Made by a program: the position numbers and the translations under genes
Notes under the pieces: model-generated
What the model was told of the DNA's origin: nothing
What the model saw: only the letters and a program-made list of their open reading frames with translations
Database searches by the model: none
From: an uncultured Clostridia bacterium
GTDB lineage: Bacteria; Bacillota; Clostridia; UBA1381
Reading direction: 5' to 3'
DNA: 64,000 nt
Assembly: GCA_947631235.1 (NCBI GenBank)
Contig: CANRKO010000005.1
Coordinates: 62,001 to 126,000, forward strand
Shown here: in pieces, positions 41,337 through 50,328 of the stretch
Layout: every line of letters begins with the position of its first letter
Numbering within the stretch: position 1 is the first letter of the stretch

Positions 41337-42461
41337 ATGGCAACTATGAATGAATTTGAGCGCAGACGCCGTGAACGCAGGATGCGTGAGCGCCGCAGGA
41401 AGAAACGCATTCGTGCCGCTATTATTCTTATAGCTTTCGTATGTGCCGTTATATTGATTGTCATATTGGTTATGAGCAGATGCTCGTCAAACAAGCCCGC
41501 AGAACCGGTACAGCTCGGCGGCGACGGTACGAGCGAGACTACGCTGTCTCCTCAAAACGAAGAAACGCCCACTCCCGTTCCCACGGCAAACCCGATGACA
41601 ATACCCCCCGCCTCGGAAAACAACGACCTGATGGACATCATAGAAGACGCCGACCAGGAAAAACGCTGTTATCTCACGTTTGACGACGGCCCCACCGAAA
41701 ATATAACGCCGCAGATTCTCGACACGTTAAGACGCTACAACGTCAAGGCTACGTTCTTCGAGATAGGCTCGCTGATACAGACGAACCCTTCCATGGCGCG
41801 GCGCGTTTACGAGGAAGGACACCTTATCGCAAACCATTCCGACGGACATAACTATGCAAAATTATATGTTTCGACCGACACATTTATGAATGAGGTCAAC
41901 GAATGTTACGAGGCTATCAAGGACATCACCGGCGAGGCTGAGCCGTTTAAGCTTGTGCGTTTCCCGGGCGGCGGTTTCAATTCGAGCGCGGACAGCTATT
42001 CGCCCGTAAAGCAGGAGTGTAAGGACGCGCTTGCGGAGTACGGTTTCTACTACTGTGACTGGAACGCGTTAAACGGCGACGCGGAAGGCAGAACGAAGGA
42101 CGCCGACGAACTCCTCGATTATCTCATAGAATCCGCCGAGGGTCAGGACAATCTTGTAGTGCTTATGCACGACGCGGCGGCTAAGCAGGCGACCGCGGAT
42201 GCGCTCGGCTCGATTATAGAATATCTGAGAGGCGAGGGCTACACGTTCCACAGGCTCGACGATATTGAGTATCGCTCATCTTCCGACAGTTCAAGCCTCG
42301 ACAGCGGGGATACCGATACGGACGAAAATTCGGATTACGACACCGATGAAAATTCAAATTCGGACGACGAGGACAGCACGCCCGCGCCGCAGCGCACAAC
42401 GGCGCCCGCACCGTCTTCGGGTTCGTCCGGCGGAAACACGGGCCCGATAATTATTCAGTAA
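41337..42461 (+). CDS. Membrane-anchored polysaccharide deacetylase, PgdA-like
   Basis: A 374-residue protein. The very basic N-terminus (residues 8-28, mostly Arg, Lys and Glu) precedes one membrane span (about 29-48, IILIAFVCAVILIVILVM), so the enzyme faces outward. The NodB domain, near 105-320, shows CYLTFDDGPTENITPQILDT, the zinc motif IANHSDGHNYAKL, RFPGGGFNSS and VVLMHDAAAKQAT. It most likely deacetylates peptidoglycan GlcNAc, which gives lysozyme resistance. The last 60 residues are Asp/Ser/Thr/Pro-rich low complexity. RBS AAAAGGGGG. Divergent from the PdaA-like gene. Confidence 0.88.
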   Translation: MATMNEFERRRRERRMRERRRKKRIRAAIILIAFVCAVILIVILVMSRCSSNKPAEPVQLGGDGTSETTLSPQNEETPTPVPTANPMTIPPASENNDLMDIIEDADQEKRCYLTFDDGPTENITPQILDTLRRYNVKATFFEIGSLIQTNPSMARRVYEEGHLIANHSDGHNYAKLYVSTDTFMNEVNECYEAIKDITGEAEPFKLVRFPGGGFNSSADSYSPVKQECKDALAEYGFYYCDWNALNGDAEGRTKDADELLDYLIESAEGQDNLVVLMHDAAAKQATADALGSIIEYLRGEGYTFHRLDDIEYRSSSDSSSLDSGDTDTDENSDYDTDENSNSDDEDSTPAPQRTTAPAPSSGSSGGNTGPIIIQ

Positions 42462-42462
42462 T

Positions 42463-42495
42463 AAAAAAATCCACCCCCACGGGGTGGATTTTTTT
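42463..42495. terminator. Bidirectional terminator between the PgdA-like gene and nrdG
   Basis: AAAAAAATCCACCCC (42463-42477) and GGGGTGGATTTTTTT (42481-42495) form a symmetric stem serving both convergent genes. Confidence 0.93.
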
Positions 42496-42503
42496 CGCTC
42501 TTT

Positions 42504-43007
42504 TTATATTTTTAGCAGTTGTATCTCGCCTGACGCGAGCGTTTTTTTCACGTCTATAAGCCGCTGGTTCTCGCTGCCGCGAAATTTGAGCCGCAGATTT
42601 TTCTTTGCCTCCACGAATTTGCCGTCCACAAGCACGTCGATGAGCGCGAGTATGTCCTTTGACACGTCCGTATCTTTAAGCTGTTCGAACGTAAAGCCGC
42701 TGTAGCACCATAAGTTCATGTCGGGGTATTTGTCCTTCACGGCGCGTATGACGCGCAGCACCGTCTCCCTGTTCTCCGGTTCGAACGGCTCGCCGCCGAG
42801 TACGCTGAAACCCTCTATGTAGTCGGGTTCGAGCGCGGCGAGAATTTCTTCGAGCGTATTGTCGTCAAACGGTTCTCCGTAGGCAAAATCCCACGCCTCG
42901 CTGTTAAAACAGCCCTTGCACGCGTGGCGGCAGCCGCTTACAAACAGCGATACGCGCACGCCCGGCCCGTTTGCAACGTCGGTTTTTTTTATTGTCGCGT
43001 AGTTCAT
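42504..43007 (-). CDS. nrdG: Anaerobic ribonucleotide reductase activating enzyme
   Basis: A 167-residue radical SAM activase: VSLFVSGCRHACKGCFN holds the CxxxCxxC cluster motif near residue 26-33, and GFSVLGGEPFEPENR follows near 88. It makes the glycyl radical on NrdD. It lies 70 bp after nrdD, and a strong terminator stands between the two, so it probably depends on read-through and is made at a lower level. RBS AAGGAA. Confidence 0.95.
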   Translation of the reverse strand: MNYATIKKTDVANGPGVRVSLFVSGCRHACKGCFNSEAWDFAYGEPFDDNTLEEILAALEPDYIEGFSVLGGEPFEPENRETVLRVIRAVKDKYPDMNLWCYSGFTFEQLKDTDVSKDILALIDVLVDGKFVEAKKNLRLKFRGSENQRLIDVKKTLASGEIQLLKI

Positions 43008-43040
43008 TTTGAGTTCCTTTCAACTCCCTCATTTTTTCAG

Positions 43041-43066
43041 AAAAAAAGGGGCGGCACAACCGCCCC
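43041..43066 (-). terminator. Strong intrinsic terminator between nrdD and nrdG
   Basis: GGGGCGG (43048-43054) and CCGCCCC (43060-43066), with seven T on the minus strand (43047-43041). Only 33 bp remain before the nrdG start, with no room for a clear promoter. Confidence 0.88.
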
Positions 43067-43077
43067 GAAAAATCGCA

Positions 43078-45204
43078 TTACAGATGCAGCACTCTGCTCT
43101 TTATTTCGCTTGTCTTACCGGTGTTCCAGAAGTTCTCGCCGAGGTAGCCGCACGTTCTGCGCGTTACGGACAGCCTGTTCTTATCCTTATTGCCGCACTG
43201 CGGACATTCCCATTCGAGGTCGTCGTTTATCATAATCTCGCCGTCAAAGCCGCACACCTGGCAATAATCGGATTTCGTGTTGAACTCGCCGTACTGGATA
43301 TGGTCGTAAATGTACTTCACGAGCATTTCGAGCGCGGGCAGGTTGTTCTGCATATTCGGTATCTCAACGTACGAAATCGCGCCGCCGAGCGAAATATCCT
43401 GGAACTCGCTCTCGATGTCGAACTTGTCGAACGCGCTTATATTCTCTCTTACATCAACGTGGTAAGAATTCGTGTAGTAACCCTTATCGGTTACGTTCTT
43501 GATTATGCCGTACTTGGCGCGGTCAATCTTCGCGAAACGGTAACAGAGCGACTCCGCGGGCGTACCGTAAAGCGCGAAACCGATATTCGTTCTCTTTTTC
43601 CACTCCTGAACCTTTTCGCGCATCTTCTTCATTACTTTAAGCGCGAACTCCTTACCCTCGCCGTGCGTCTGGCTCTGACCGGTCATAAGGTAGGTAAGCT
43701 CGTACAGTCCGATGTAGCCGAGCGAGATCGAGGAGTAGCCGCCGTAGAGGTACTTGTCGATCTTCTCGCCCTTTTTAAGACGCGCTATCGCGCCGTACTG
43801 CCAGTGAATGGGGCTTACGTCCGACACTGTGCCCACAAGCGCCTTGTGACGGCACATAATAGCCTCAAAACAAAGCTCCAGTCTTTCCTCGAACAGTTTC
43901 CAGAAACGATCCATGTCGCCCTTCGCGATAATGCCCATCTGCGGAAGGTTTATGCTGACAACGCCCTGATTGAAACGTCCTTCCCACTTATAATTGCCGT
44001 TCTCGTCCTTCCACGGAGCGAGGAACGAACGGCAGCCCATAGGTCCGAAAACGTTGCCCTCGTAGTTTTCGCGCATCTTCTTCGCGCTCAAATAATCGGG
44101 GTACATTCTCTTCGCGCTGCACTTTACGGCGAGTTTCGTAACGTAATCGTACTTGCCGCCCTTTAAGCAGTTGTTCTCGTCAAGCACGTACACGAGTTTC
44201 GGGAACGCCGGCGTTACGTAAACGCCCTGCTCGTTCTTTATGCCTTCGAGGCGCTGACGGAGTATCTCTTCTATTATTCTGACGTTTTCCTCAACATACT
44301 CGTCGTTCTCGTCGATGTAGAGGAAAAGCGTTACGAACGGCGACTGACCGTTCGTCGTCATTAGCGTGTTAATCTGATACTGTATCGTCTGCACGCCGGA
44401 CTTTAACTCGTCGTCAACGCGCATGGAAACTATCTTTTCGAGCGTGTCGGCGTCTATGTCGTCGCCGAACTTCGCTCTCGCCTCTTTTTCAAACTTATCG
44501 CGGCTCTTTCTTAAATATTTTCCGAGGTGCGCCACATTCACCGACTGTCCGCCGTACTGGTTACTCGCGACCGCCGCTATAATCTGCGTCGTGACGGTGC
44601 AGGCAACCTGAAAACTCTTGGGCGACTCGATAAGCTTGCCGTTCATTACCGTACCGTTGTCAAGCATATCCTTTATGTTTATGAGGCAGCAGTTGAATAT
44701 CGGCTGAATGAAGTAATCCGCATCGTGGAAGTGCAATACGCCGTTGTCGTGCGCCATCGAGATATGCTCGGGAAGAAGTATTCTTCTTGTAAGGTCGCGC
44801 GATACCTCGCCCGCGATGTAGTCGCGCTGCGTCGATGCGTGAACAGTGTTCTTGTTGGAGTTTTCCTCCGCAAGTTCCTTGTTCTCGTTCTTTATGAGTT
44901 TAAGTATCGACTCGTCGGTCGTGTTCTTTTTACGGAGCAGACTTCTCTGGTAACGGTAAATCATGTACTTCTTAGCAAGCACGTACTTGTTATGACTTAC
45001 CAGAGTTCTTTCTATAATATCCTGTATAGTCTCTACGGGGATAACGTCGCCGCTGAGATTTTCCACGTTCTCGACAGCCTTAGCTATAAGTTCCTCATCG
45101 GCTTTCTGTGAATTTTCAACCTCAACGTTCGCCTTCTCTATGGCGTTCGTTATCTTTTCCACATCATAGCTGACTATTCTTCCGTCACGCTTTTGAACCT
45201 TCAT
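43078..45204 (-). CDS. nrdD: Anaerobic ribonucleoside-triphosphate reductase
   Basis: A 708-residue class III reductase, active only without oxygen. The N-terminal ATP-cone covers about 1-92 (KVQKRDGRIVSYDVEKITNA). The barrel follows (VNVAHLGKYLRKSRDKFEKE, GCRSFLAPWKDENGNY). Near the C-terminus are the zinc ligands CQVCGFDGEI and CPQCGNKD, then the radical loop RTCGYLGENFWNTGKTSEI with the radical Gly in CGYLG. It supplies dNTPs from NTPs with formate as reductant. An NrdR-type box in the leader suggests repression by NrdR when dATP is high. Confidence 0.97.
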   Translation of the reverse strand: MKVQKRDGRIVSYDVEKITNAIEKANVEVENSQKADEELIAKAVENVENLSGDVIPVETIQDIIERTLVSHNKYVLAKKYMIYRYQRSLLRKKNTTDESILKLIKNENKELAEENSNKNTVHASTQRDYIAGEVSRDLTRRILLPEHISMAHDNGVLHFHDADYFIQPIFNCCLINIKDMLDNGTVMNGKLIESPKSFQVACTVTTQIIAAVASNQYGGQSVNVAHLGKYLRKSRDKFEKEARAKFGDDIDADTLEKIVSMRVDDELKSGVQTIQYQINTLMTTNGQSPFVTLFLYIDENDEYVEENVRIIEEILRQRLEGIKNEQGVYVTPAFPKLVYVLDENNCLKGGKYDYVTKLAVKCSAKRMYPDYLSAKKMRENYEGNVFGPMGCRSFLAPWKDENGNYKWEGRFNQGVVSINLPQMGIIAKGDMDRFWKLFEERLELCFEAIMCRHKALVGTVSDVSPIHWQYGAIARLKKGEKIDKYLYGGYSSISLGYIGLYELTYLMTGQSQTHGEGKEFALKVMKKMREKVQEWKKRTNIGFALYGTPAESLCYRFAKIDRAKYGIIKNVTDKGYYTNSYHVDVRENISAFDKFDIESEFQDISLGGAISYVEIPNMQNNLPALEMLVKYIYDHIQYGEFNTKSDYCQVCGFDGEIMINDDLEWECPQCGNKDKNRLSVTRRTCGYLGENFWNTGKTSEIKSRVLHL

Positions 45205-45254
45205 TTTCTTTCCTTCCCTTCCCGAAATGCTTTAAAACCGACGCCATTCATATA

Positions 45255-45270
45255 CCACTATATTTTGTGC
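45255..45270 (-). promoter_or_regulatory. NrdR box in the nrdD leader
   Basis: CCACTATATTTTGTGC agrees with the NrdR consensus (CACwATATATwGTG) at all but one core position. It lies between the -10 box (45312-45317) and the nrdD start. Confidence 0.7.
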
Positions 45271-45311
45271 CGCCCGTTACGCAAACTCTCTATATCTTGA
45301 ATACGAACCAA

Positions 45312-45340
45312 ATTATAGCACAAGATTTTTTTAAATGCAA
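45312..45340 (-). promoter_or_regulatory. Extended -10 promoter of nrdD
   Basis: Minus strand TTGCAT (45340-45335), 17-bp spacer, and TGCTATAAT containing TATAAT (45317-45312). The gap 45205-45560 also holds the NrdR boxes, an inverted repeat and the V-ATPase terminator. Confidence 0.65.
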
Positions 45341-45345
45341 CTGAA

Positions 45346-45401
45346 TTATGTTTACAAGTTTGCGACAAAAAGGGTCAAAAAAATTGTTTTTGTAAACATA
45401 A
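45346..45401. repeat. 12-bp perfect inverted repeat upstream of the nrdD promoter
   Basis: TTATGTTTACAA (45346-45357) and TTGTAAACATAA (45390-45401) are exact reverse complements, 32 bp apart, starting 6 bp upstream of the -35. The centres are 44 bp apart (about four helical turns), which fits a pair of regulator sites that loop. The regulator is unknown. Confidence 0.55.
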
Positions 45402-45482
45402 TGTAACTTGACACGAAAAAATCACGTAAAACCGACATTTCTTTTTTTACAATAATGTTACTTTGCGCGGTGGCAAAATAGA

Positions 45483-45513
45483 CAAAAAATAAGGCTGTTT
45501 TTTGTGCAGCCTT
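45483..45513 (-). terminator. Terminator of the V-type ATPase operon
   Basis: AAGGCTG (45491-45497) and CAGCCTT (45507-45513), followed on the minus strand by ATTTTTTG. Confidence 0.85.
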
Positions 45514-45544
45514 ACATATCCCTTGTGTTTGCGTGATTTCGTTG

Positions 45545-45560
45545 CCACAATATATAGTGG
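45545..45560. promoter_or_regulatory. Second NrdR box, distal
   Basis: CCACAATATATAGTGG fits the NrdR core consensus at every position. It sits directly beside the V-ATPase subunit D stop codon, about 290 bp from the leader box instead of the usual 30 bp or so. Confidence 0.65.
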
Positions 45561-46181
45561 TTATCCGATTTCTTTGGTGCGCTTTATAATTTTCAGTCTC
45601 GTGTGTTCCTCGCGCTCCTTTTCCTCCAGGGCGTTGGCTATTTCCTTCGTGATGTTCTCGTAGCGCGGTATCGTGATATTTTCGAGAGCGTTTGCGCGTT
45701 TCTGCGTTTTCTTGATGTTCATTGCAAGGCGGTACACGGCGTTTTCTATTTCCGTAAGGCGCACGGTAAGCGATTTTACCTCGTTAAATTTAGCCATCGC
45801 CTCGTCCAGCGCGGAGGACGTGTCGCTGAAACTGTAAGCGGGTCTGCCGCTTTTTTCATCGGCAGTCACGACGGGTATTTCCACGCCCATTACGCTCCTT
45901 AAATCGACCTTCACGCTGTCCTCCAGTTTGGCGCATCGCGCGAGGTACTGCACATGACTCACGCCCATTATTATATTCGCGCCTTCAAGCGCCTTGTACG
46001 CGGCTGCGAAGGTGCGCTCTATATCTTCCTCAACCCTCTTTGCCTCCTCGATGAGATTCATCATCTCGCGGATAAGGATATTACGCTTTTTGTCAAGCAT
46101 TTCATATCCCTGCCGCGACAGGCGCAGCGTGTTTTTCGCCGCTATCAGGTTGCCCTTTGTGGGGGCTGCGTCGTTTTGCAT
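45561..46181 (-). CDS. ntpD: V-type ATPase subunit D (central rotor stalk)
   Basis: A 206-residue all-helical protein: APTKGNLIAAKNTLRLSRQG at the start is the conserved subunit D motif, followed by YEMLDKKRNILIREMM, and NALENITIPRYENITKEIAN near residue 170. Two long helices form the rotating axle inside A3B3. It is the last gene of the nine-gene operon, which reads G/H-C-I-K-F-E-A-B-D. Confidence 0.95.
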   Translation of the reverse strand: MQNDAAPTKGNLIAAKNTLRLSRQGYEMLDKKRNILIREMMNLIEEAKRVEEDIERTFAAAYKALEGANIIMGVSHVQYLARCAKLEDSVKVDLRSVMGVEIPVVTADEKSGRPAYSFSDTSSALDEAMAKFNEVKSLTVRLTEIENAVYRLAMNIKKTQKRANALENITIPRYENITKEIANALEEKEREEHTRLKIIKRTKEIG

Positions 46182-46201
46182 AATATCCTCTCCTTTCGGT
46201 T

Positions 46202-47587
46202 TTATTCGCCCTTGTAGTATTTCGCGAGTATCTTGTCGTCCACTCTGTCAAGTTCCGATTTCGGCAGCATTTTCAAAAGCTCCCAGCCGAGGTTTAACGT
46301 TTCATCTATACTTCTGTTCTCGTCCTTGCCCTGACGGAGAAATTTATCGTCGAACGCCTTTCCGAACGCGATATACTTCTTATCCATATCCGACAGTTCG
46401 TCCTCGCCGATTACCGACGCGAGACTCTTCGCGTCCTCAACCTTCGAGTACGACGCGAAAAGCTGGTTCGCAAGGTCTTGGTGATCCTCGCGCGTAAAAC
46501 CCTCGCCTATGCCGTCCTTCATAAGTCTTGACAGCGACGGAAGTATCGCCACCGGTGGATACACGCCCTTCAGGTGCAGATCGCGTCCGAGCGTTATCTG
46601 TCCCTCGGTGATGTAGCCGGTAAGGTCGGGTATCGGATGCGTGATGTCGTCGTTCGGCATCGTGAGAATAGGCACCTGCGTCACAGAACCCTGCGAGTCC
46701 TTTATTATTCCCGCACGCTCGTACAGCGACGCGAGGTCGGAGTACAGATAGCCCGGAAAGCCCTTTCTCGACGGTATCTCGCCCTTTGACGACGACACCT
46801 CTCTCAAAGCCTCGGCGTAGGACGTCATGTCCGTTAAAATTACAAGCACGTGCATGTTATGCTTGAACGCGAGGTATTCCGCAGCCGTAAGCGCGCAGCG
46901 CGGCGTTATTATTCGTTCTACTACGGGGTCGTTTGAAAGGTTTAAGAACATTACGACCTTGCCGAGTACGCCGCTTTCCTCGAACGAGCGTTTGAAGTAA
47001 TTCGCCACGTCGTGCTTTACGCCCATAGCCGCGAACACTATCGCGAATTTGTCGCCGCTTACGTCGTCCGCGTCCGCGACCTTCGCCTGACGCGCAATCT
47101 GCACGGCAAGCTCGTCGTGCGGCATACCGTCGCCGGAGAAAATCGGCAGCTTTTGTCCGCGGATAAGCGTCATAAGGCAGTCTATGGACGATATGCCTGT
47201 CTGTATGAAGTTGTTCGGGTACTCTCTCGACACCGGATTTATCGGCAGTCCGTTTACGTCGCGTATCTCGTCCGCGAAGTAGTCGCCCAGACCGTCTATC
47301 GGTCTGCCCACGCCGTCGAGCGTTCTGCCGAGCATTTCCTTCGACAGCGGCAGACGCATAGGCTCGCCGTTGAATTTCGTCTTTGTGTTCGTGAGCGACA
47401 AATCGGACGTACCCTCGAACACCTGTATGACGGCTTTGTCGCCCGCGATTTCCGTGACGCGTCCGATACGCTTTTCGCCGCTGTCGAGCGTCACCGTTAC
47501 CATTTCCTCGTAAAACGCGTCGTCCACGCCCTCGAGAACTACAAGGGGGCCCTGTATGTTGTTAAGTCCCATATATTCGATTGCCAT
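46202..47587 (-). CDS. ntpB: V-type ATPase subunit B (non-catalytic)
   Basis: ATG at 47587 ([20 protein letters not shown]) is chosen because GAGGTGA is 5-6 nt upstream; the open frame extends only 10 codons more. The protein is 461 residues. [20 protein letters not shown] replaces a true P-loop, as expected for the non-catalytic subunit, and [20 protein letters not shown] and [18 protein letters not shown] are diagnostic. It alternates with subunit A in the hexameric head. 10 nt after subunit A. Confidence 0.97.
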   Translation of the reverse strand: MAIEYMGLNNIQGPLVVLEGVDDAFYEEMVTVTLDSGEKRIGRVTEIAGDKAVIQVFEGTSDLSLTNTKTKFNGEPMRLPLSKEMLGRTLDGVGRPIDGLGDYFADEIRDVNGLPINPVSREYPNNFIQTGISSIDCLMTLIRGQKLPIFSGDGMPHDELAVQIARQAKVADADDVSGDKFAIVFAAMGVKHDVANYFKRSFEESGVLGKVVMFLNLSNDPVVERIITPRCALTAAEYLAFKHNMHVLVILTDMTSYAEALREVSSSKGEIPSRKGFPGYLYSDLASLYERAGIIKDSQGSVTQVPILTMPNDDITHPIPDLTGYITEGQITLGRDLHLKGVYPPVAILPSLSRLMKDGIGEGFTREDHQDLANQLFASYSKVEDAKSLASVIGEDELSDMDKKYIAFGKAFDDKFLRQGKDENRSIDETLNLGWELLKMLPKSELDRVDDKILAKYYKGE

Positions 47588-47597
47588 TTTTATCACC

Positions 47598-49358
47598 TCA
47601 CCCGATAATCCTGTCAAACGTCTCGTTTATTTTATCTTGGAGCGCCTCGAACGGCGCGTCGATATTTTCGTTGCCTATGGTGTATTTTACTCTTATAATG
47701 TCGTCCGCTATACCGCTTTCCGCGACCTTGGACAGCACGACGCCCTTTTCGGCACATTCCCTTATACGCTTGTCGAACAGCAATATTACGTCCATCATCT
47801 TGTTCTGCTTTTCAAGCGGCACATACGTGTCGTCGGCGTGGAACGCGTTCTGCTGCAAAAATCCCACGCGTATAACCCTTGCCGCCTCCAGCGTCGCCTT
47901 CTGACCGTCGGGGAGAACGTCCGCACCTATCAGCTTAACTATCTCCATAAGGCTCGACTCCTCCTGCAAAATAGCCATGAGACGCTCGCGCTTTTGCATA
48001 AAGTCGGGCGCGACGTTTTCGCCGTACCACCTCGCAAGTTCGTCAAGGTATTCGCTGTAGCTTGTGAGCCAGTGTATCGCGGGGTAGTGGCGCGCGTACG
48101 CAAGCGGCTTGTCGAGCGCCCAGAAACAGCGGATAAAACGTTTTGTGTTCTGCGTTACAGGCTCGGAAAAGTCGCCGCCCTGCGGCGATACCGCGCCGAT
48201 TATCGAAACCGAACCCTCCGTGCCGTTAAGGTTCGTAACGTAGCCGGCTCTTTCGTAAAACTGCGAAAGTCTCGACGCGAGGTACGCGGGGAAACCTTCC
48301 TCGGCGGGCATTTCCTCCAGTCTGCCGGAGATCTCGCGCAGAGCCTCGGCCCATCTCGATGTGGAGTCAGCCATAAGCGCGACGTCGTAGCCCATGTCGC
48401 GGTAATACTCCGCGAGCGTAACGCCCGTGTAAATGCTCGCCTCACGCGCCGCAACGGGCATGTTCGACGTGTTCGCTATAAGCACCGTTCTGTCGAGCAG
48501 CGGACGCTGCGATTTCGGGTCGATAAGCTCCGAAAATTCCTGTAAAACCTGCGTCATTTCGTTGCCGCGCTCGCCGCAGCCGATGTACACGATTATGTCC
48601 GCGTCGCACCACTTCGCAAGCTGGTGCTGCGTCATTGTTTTACCCGTGCCGAAACCGCCGGGAATAGCCGCCGCGCCGCCTTTGGCAAGCGGGAAAAACG
48701 CGTCTATCACGCGCTGACCCGTGACGAGCGGTCTCGATATGGGCTGACGCTCGGTGTAGGGGCGCGCCTTTTTTATAGCCCACTTCTGCGCTATCGTTAT
48801 GTCCTTTATCTCGTCGTCCGCGTACACCTTCGCTATGACGTCGGTTATTTTGTATTTGCCGCTTTCGGCTGCCCATTCTATTCTTCCGCTTATATCGGGC
48901 GGAACCATAACGCGGTGTTCGATAAGGCTCGTCTCCTGCACGGTCGCTATAATATCGCCGCCGTGAACGTAGTCGCCCTGCGCCGCTTTTATATTGACGT
49001 CCCACTCCTTGCTTTCGTCAAGGTTGGACACCTTCAGTCCGCGCGTCACGTACGCTCCCGAAAGGGCGCGTATGTCTTTTAGCGGACGCTCTATGCCGTC
49101 GAAAATATTGGAGAGTATTCCGGGCGCGAGAGTTATCGCCAAAGGTCCGCCCGTGCCGCGTACCGGCTCGCCTTTTTTAAGACCCGTCGTCTCCTCGTAT
49201 ACCTGCACAATCGTTTCATTTTCGGTAACGCCTATGACCTCGCCGATAAGTTCCTCGCCGCCGACGTACACCATCTCCTGCATCTCAAACGCGTCCGAAC
49301 CCTTTACCTTTACGACGGGGCCGTTTATACCGAATATTGTGCCGTTTGCGATTGCCAT
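47598..49358 (-). CDS. ntpA: V-type ATPase catalytic subunit A
   Basis: A 586-residue catalytic subunit. [20 protein letters not shown] begins the beta barrel. A non-homologous insert of about 90 residues (near 110-200) is typical of V/A-type, not F-type. The P-loop is [19 protein letters not shown], followed by [20 protein letters not shown] with the catalytic Glu, and [20 protein letters not shown]. It hydrolyses or makes ATP in the cytoplasmic head. Confidence 0.98.
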   Translation of the reverse strand: MAIANGTIFGINGPVVKVKGSDAFEMQEMVYVGGEELIGEVIGVTENETIVQVYEETTGLKKGEPVRGTGGPLAITLAPGILSNIFDGIERPLKDIRALSGAYVTRGLKVSNLDESKEWDVNIKAAQGDYVHGGDIIATVQETSLIEHRVMVPPDISGRIEWAAESGKYKITDVIAKVYADDEIKDITIAQKWAIKKARPYTERQPISRPLVTGQRVIDAFFPLAKGGAAAIPGGFGTGKTMTQHQLAKWCDADIIVYIGCGERGNEMTQVLQEFSELIDPKSQRPLLDRTVLIANTSNMPVAAREASIYTGVTLAEYYRDMGYDVALMADSTSRWAEALREISGRLEEMPAEEGFPAYLASRLSQFYERAGYVTNLNGTEGSVSIIGAVSPQGGDFSEPVTQNTKRFIRCFWALDKPLAYARHYPAIHWLTSYSEYLDELARWYGENVAPDFMQKRERLMAILQEESSLMEIVKLIGADVLPDGQKATLEAARVIRVGFLQQNAFHADDTYVPLEKQNKMMDVILLFDKRIRECAEKGVVLSKVAESGIADDIIRVKYTIGNENIDAPFEALQDKINETFDRIIG

Positions 49359-49374
49359 ATCTGTTTACCTCCCG

Positions 49375-49977
49375 TCAGTTCAGCATAGCGCTGTTTTCCC
49401 TCAGAAATTTCTCTTTCTGCTCCGCGAGCATTTCACCGAACGAATAATCGACCGATATGCGCCTTGAACTGTTATAAATCCTTACGCCGCCCAGAAAATC
49501 GTGTTCCTGCGCCGGTTCGACGGTGATTTTCGCCGTGTCTACTATATCCTCTATCCACGGCTTGAATTTGAGGTCGTCGGGCGATATATATACGGTTTTG
49601 GTTCCTTTTCCGACCTCGAAAAGAGCCTTGTTTACCAAGTCCTTAAACCATTTCTCGTAGTCCGCGCTTTGGCAAAAACCGCGGAGTTTCCTCTCAGCCT
49701 CATTCATCACGTCGTCCACAATCTGCTCTCGCTTTATCAAAAGCTGTTTCTTCGCGTCAAGCTGAGCGCGCAGGAGTTTTGAGTTTGACTCCTTCTTCGC
49801 CTCGGCGATCGTGCTTTGAATTTCGTCGTAAGCGCGCTGCAGAAATTCGTTTTCCTTTTGCGTCAGACGTTCGCTGCGCTCGTTTTCAACCGCCGCTATC
49901 AGCTCGTCGCGCTTTTGCGCTGCGTCGCGCAGTACAAGTTCGGAAAAAATGTTTAATTTTTCTGTTAAATTTTCCAT
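49375..49977 (-). CDS. ntpE: V-type ATPase subunit E (peripheral stalk)
   Basis: A 200-residue protein with a long N-terminal helix (about 1-100, rich in Glu, Lys, Arg and Ala) that pairs with the G/H subunit. The C-terminal alpha/beta head (about 110-195) has DFLGGVRIYNSSRRISVDYS, the end motif of V-type E subunits. Together they form the stator stalk. Starts 27 nt after subunit F. Confidence 0.9.
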   Translation of the reverse strand: MENLTEKLNIFSELVLRDAAQKRDELIAAVENERSERLTQKENEFLQRAYDEIQSTIAEAKKESNSKLLRAQLDAKKQLLIKREQIVDDVMNEAERKLRGFCQSADYEKWFKDLVNKALFEVGKGTKTVYISPDDLKFKPWIEDIVDTAKITVEPAQEHDFLGGVRIYNSSRRISVDYSFGEMLAEQKEKFLRENSAMLN

Positions 49978-50004
49978 ATGTCATTTCCTTCTTTCAATGC
50001 AAAA

Positions 50005-50313
50005 TCACAGTTTCAAGCCGATTGACTCCTGAACAAGTCTGTTGATTGAGCCGGCAATATCGCGGCTGCCGTGTCGGTCGGGGATTTCTATTATTAGCGG
50101 CGTGTGCAGCGTAAGCTTTAGATTGTCAAGTTCGCTTTTTACAAGCGCGCCCGCCTTTTCCGTGAACATGAGTATACCCAAATCCTTATCCCCGAGGGCT
50201 TTTTTTATTTCCGCGTCAACCTCCTCCGGCGTGTGCGCCACCGCGCCGGGTATTCCGGCGAGACGCATACCGATAAGAGTGTCGATATTGTCGCTGATAA
50301 GATACATTTTCAT
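50005..50313 (-). CDS. ntpG: V-type ATPase subunit F (central stalk)
   Basis: A 102-residue Rossmann-like protein: MYLISDNIDTLIGMRLAGIP, DKDLGILMFTEKAGALVKSE, and PLIIEIPDRHG near residue 80, all standard for V-type subunit F. It binds subunit D in the rotor. The gene name follows the Enterococcus convention, where ntpG encodes the F subunit. Confidence 0.92.
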   Translation of the reverse strand: MKMYLISDNIDTLIGMRLAGIPGAVAHTPEEVDAEIKKALGDKDLGILMFTEKAGALVKSELDNLKLTLHTPLIIEIPDRHGSRDIAGSINRLVQESIGLKL

Positions 50314-50328
50314 TGCTTTGCTCCCGCT

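Noticed and set aside
43009-44166. Plus-strand open frame of 385 codons opposite nrdD
   Set aside because: It is antisense to a clear nrdD gene, has no RBS, and its composition (Arg/Val/His-rich) is what a reversed C/G-ending gene gives.
45346-45401. Rex (NADH-sensing) operator upstream of nrdD
   Set aside because: The half-sites TTGTAAACATAA do not match the TTGTTAA-N4-TTAACAA pattern, and the 32-bp gap is too long for one Rex site.
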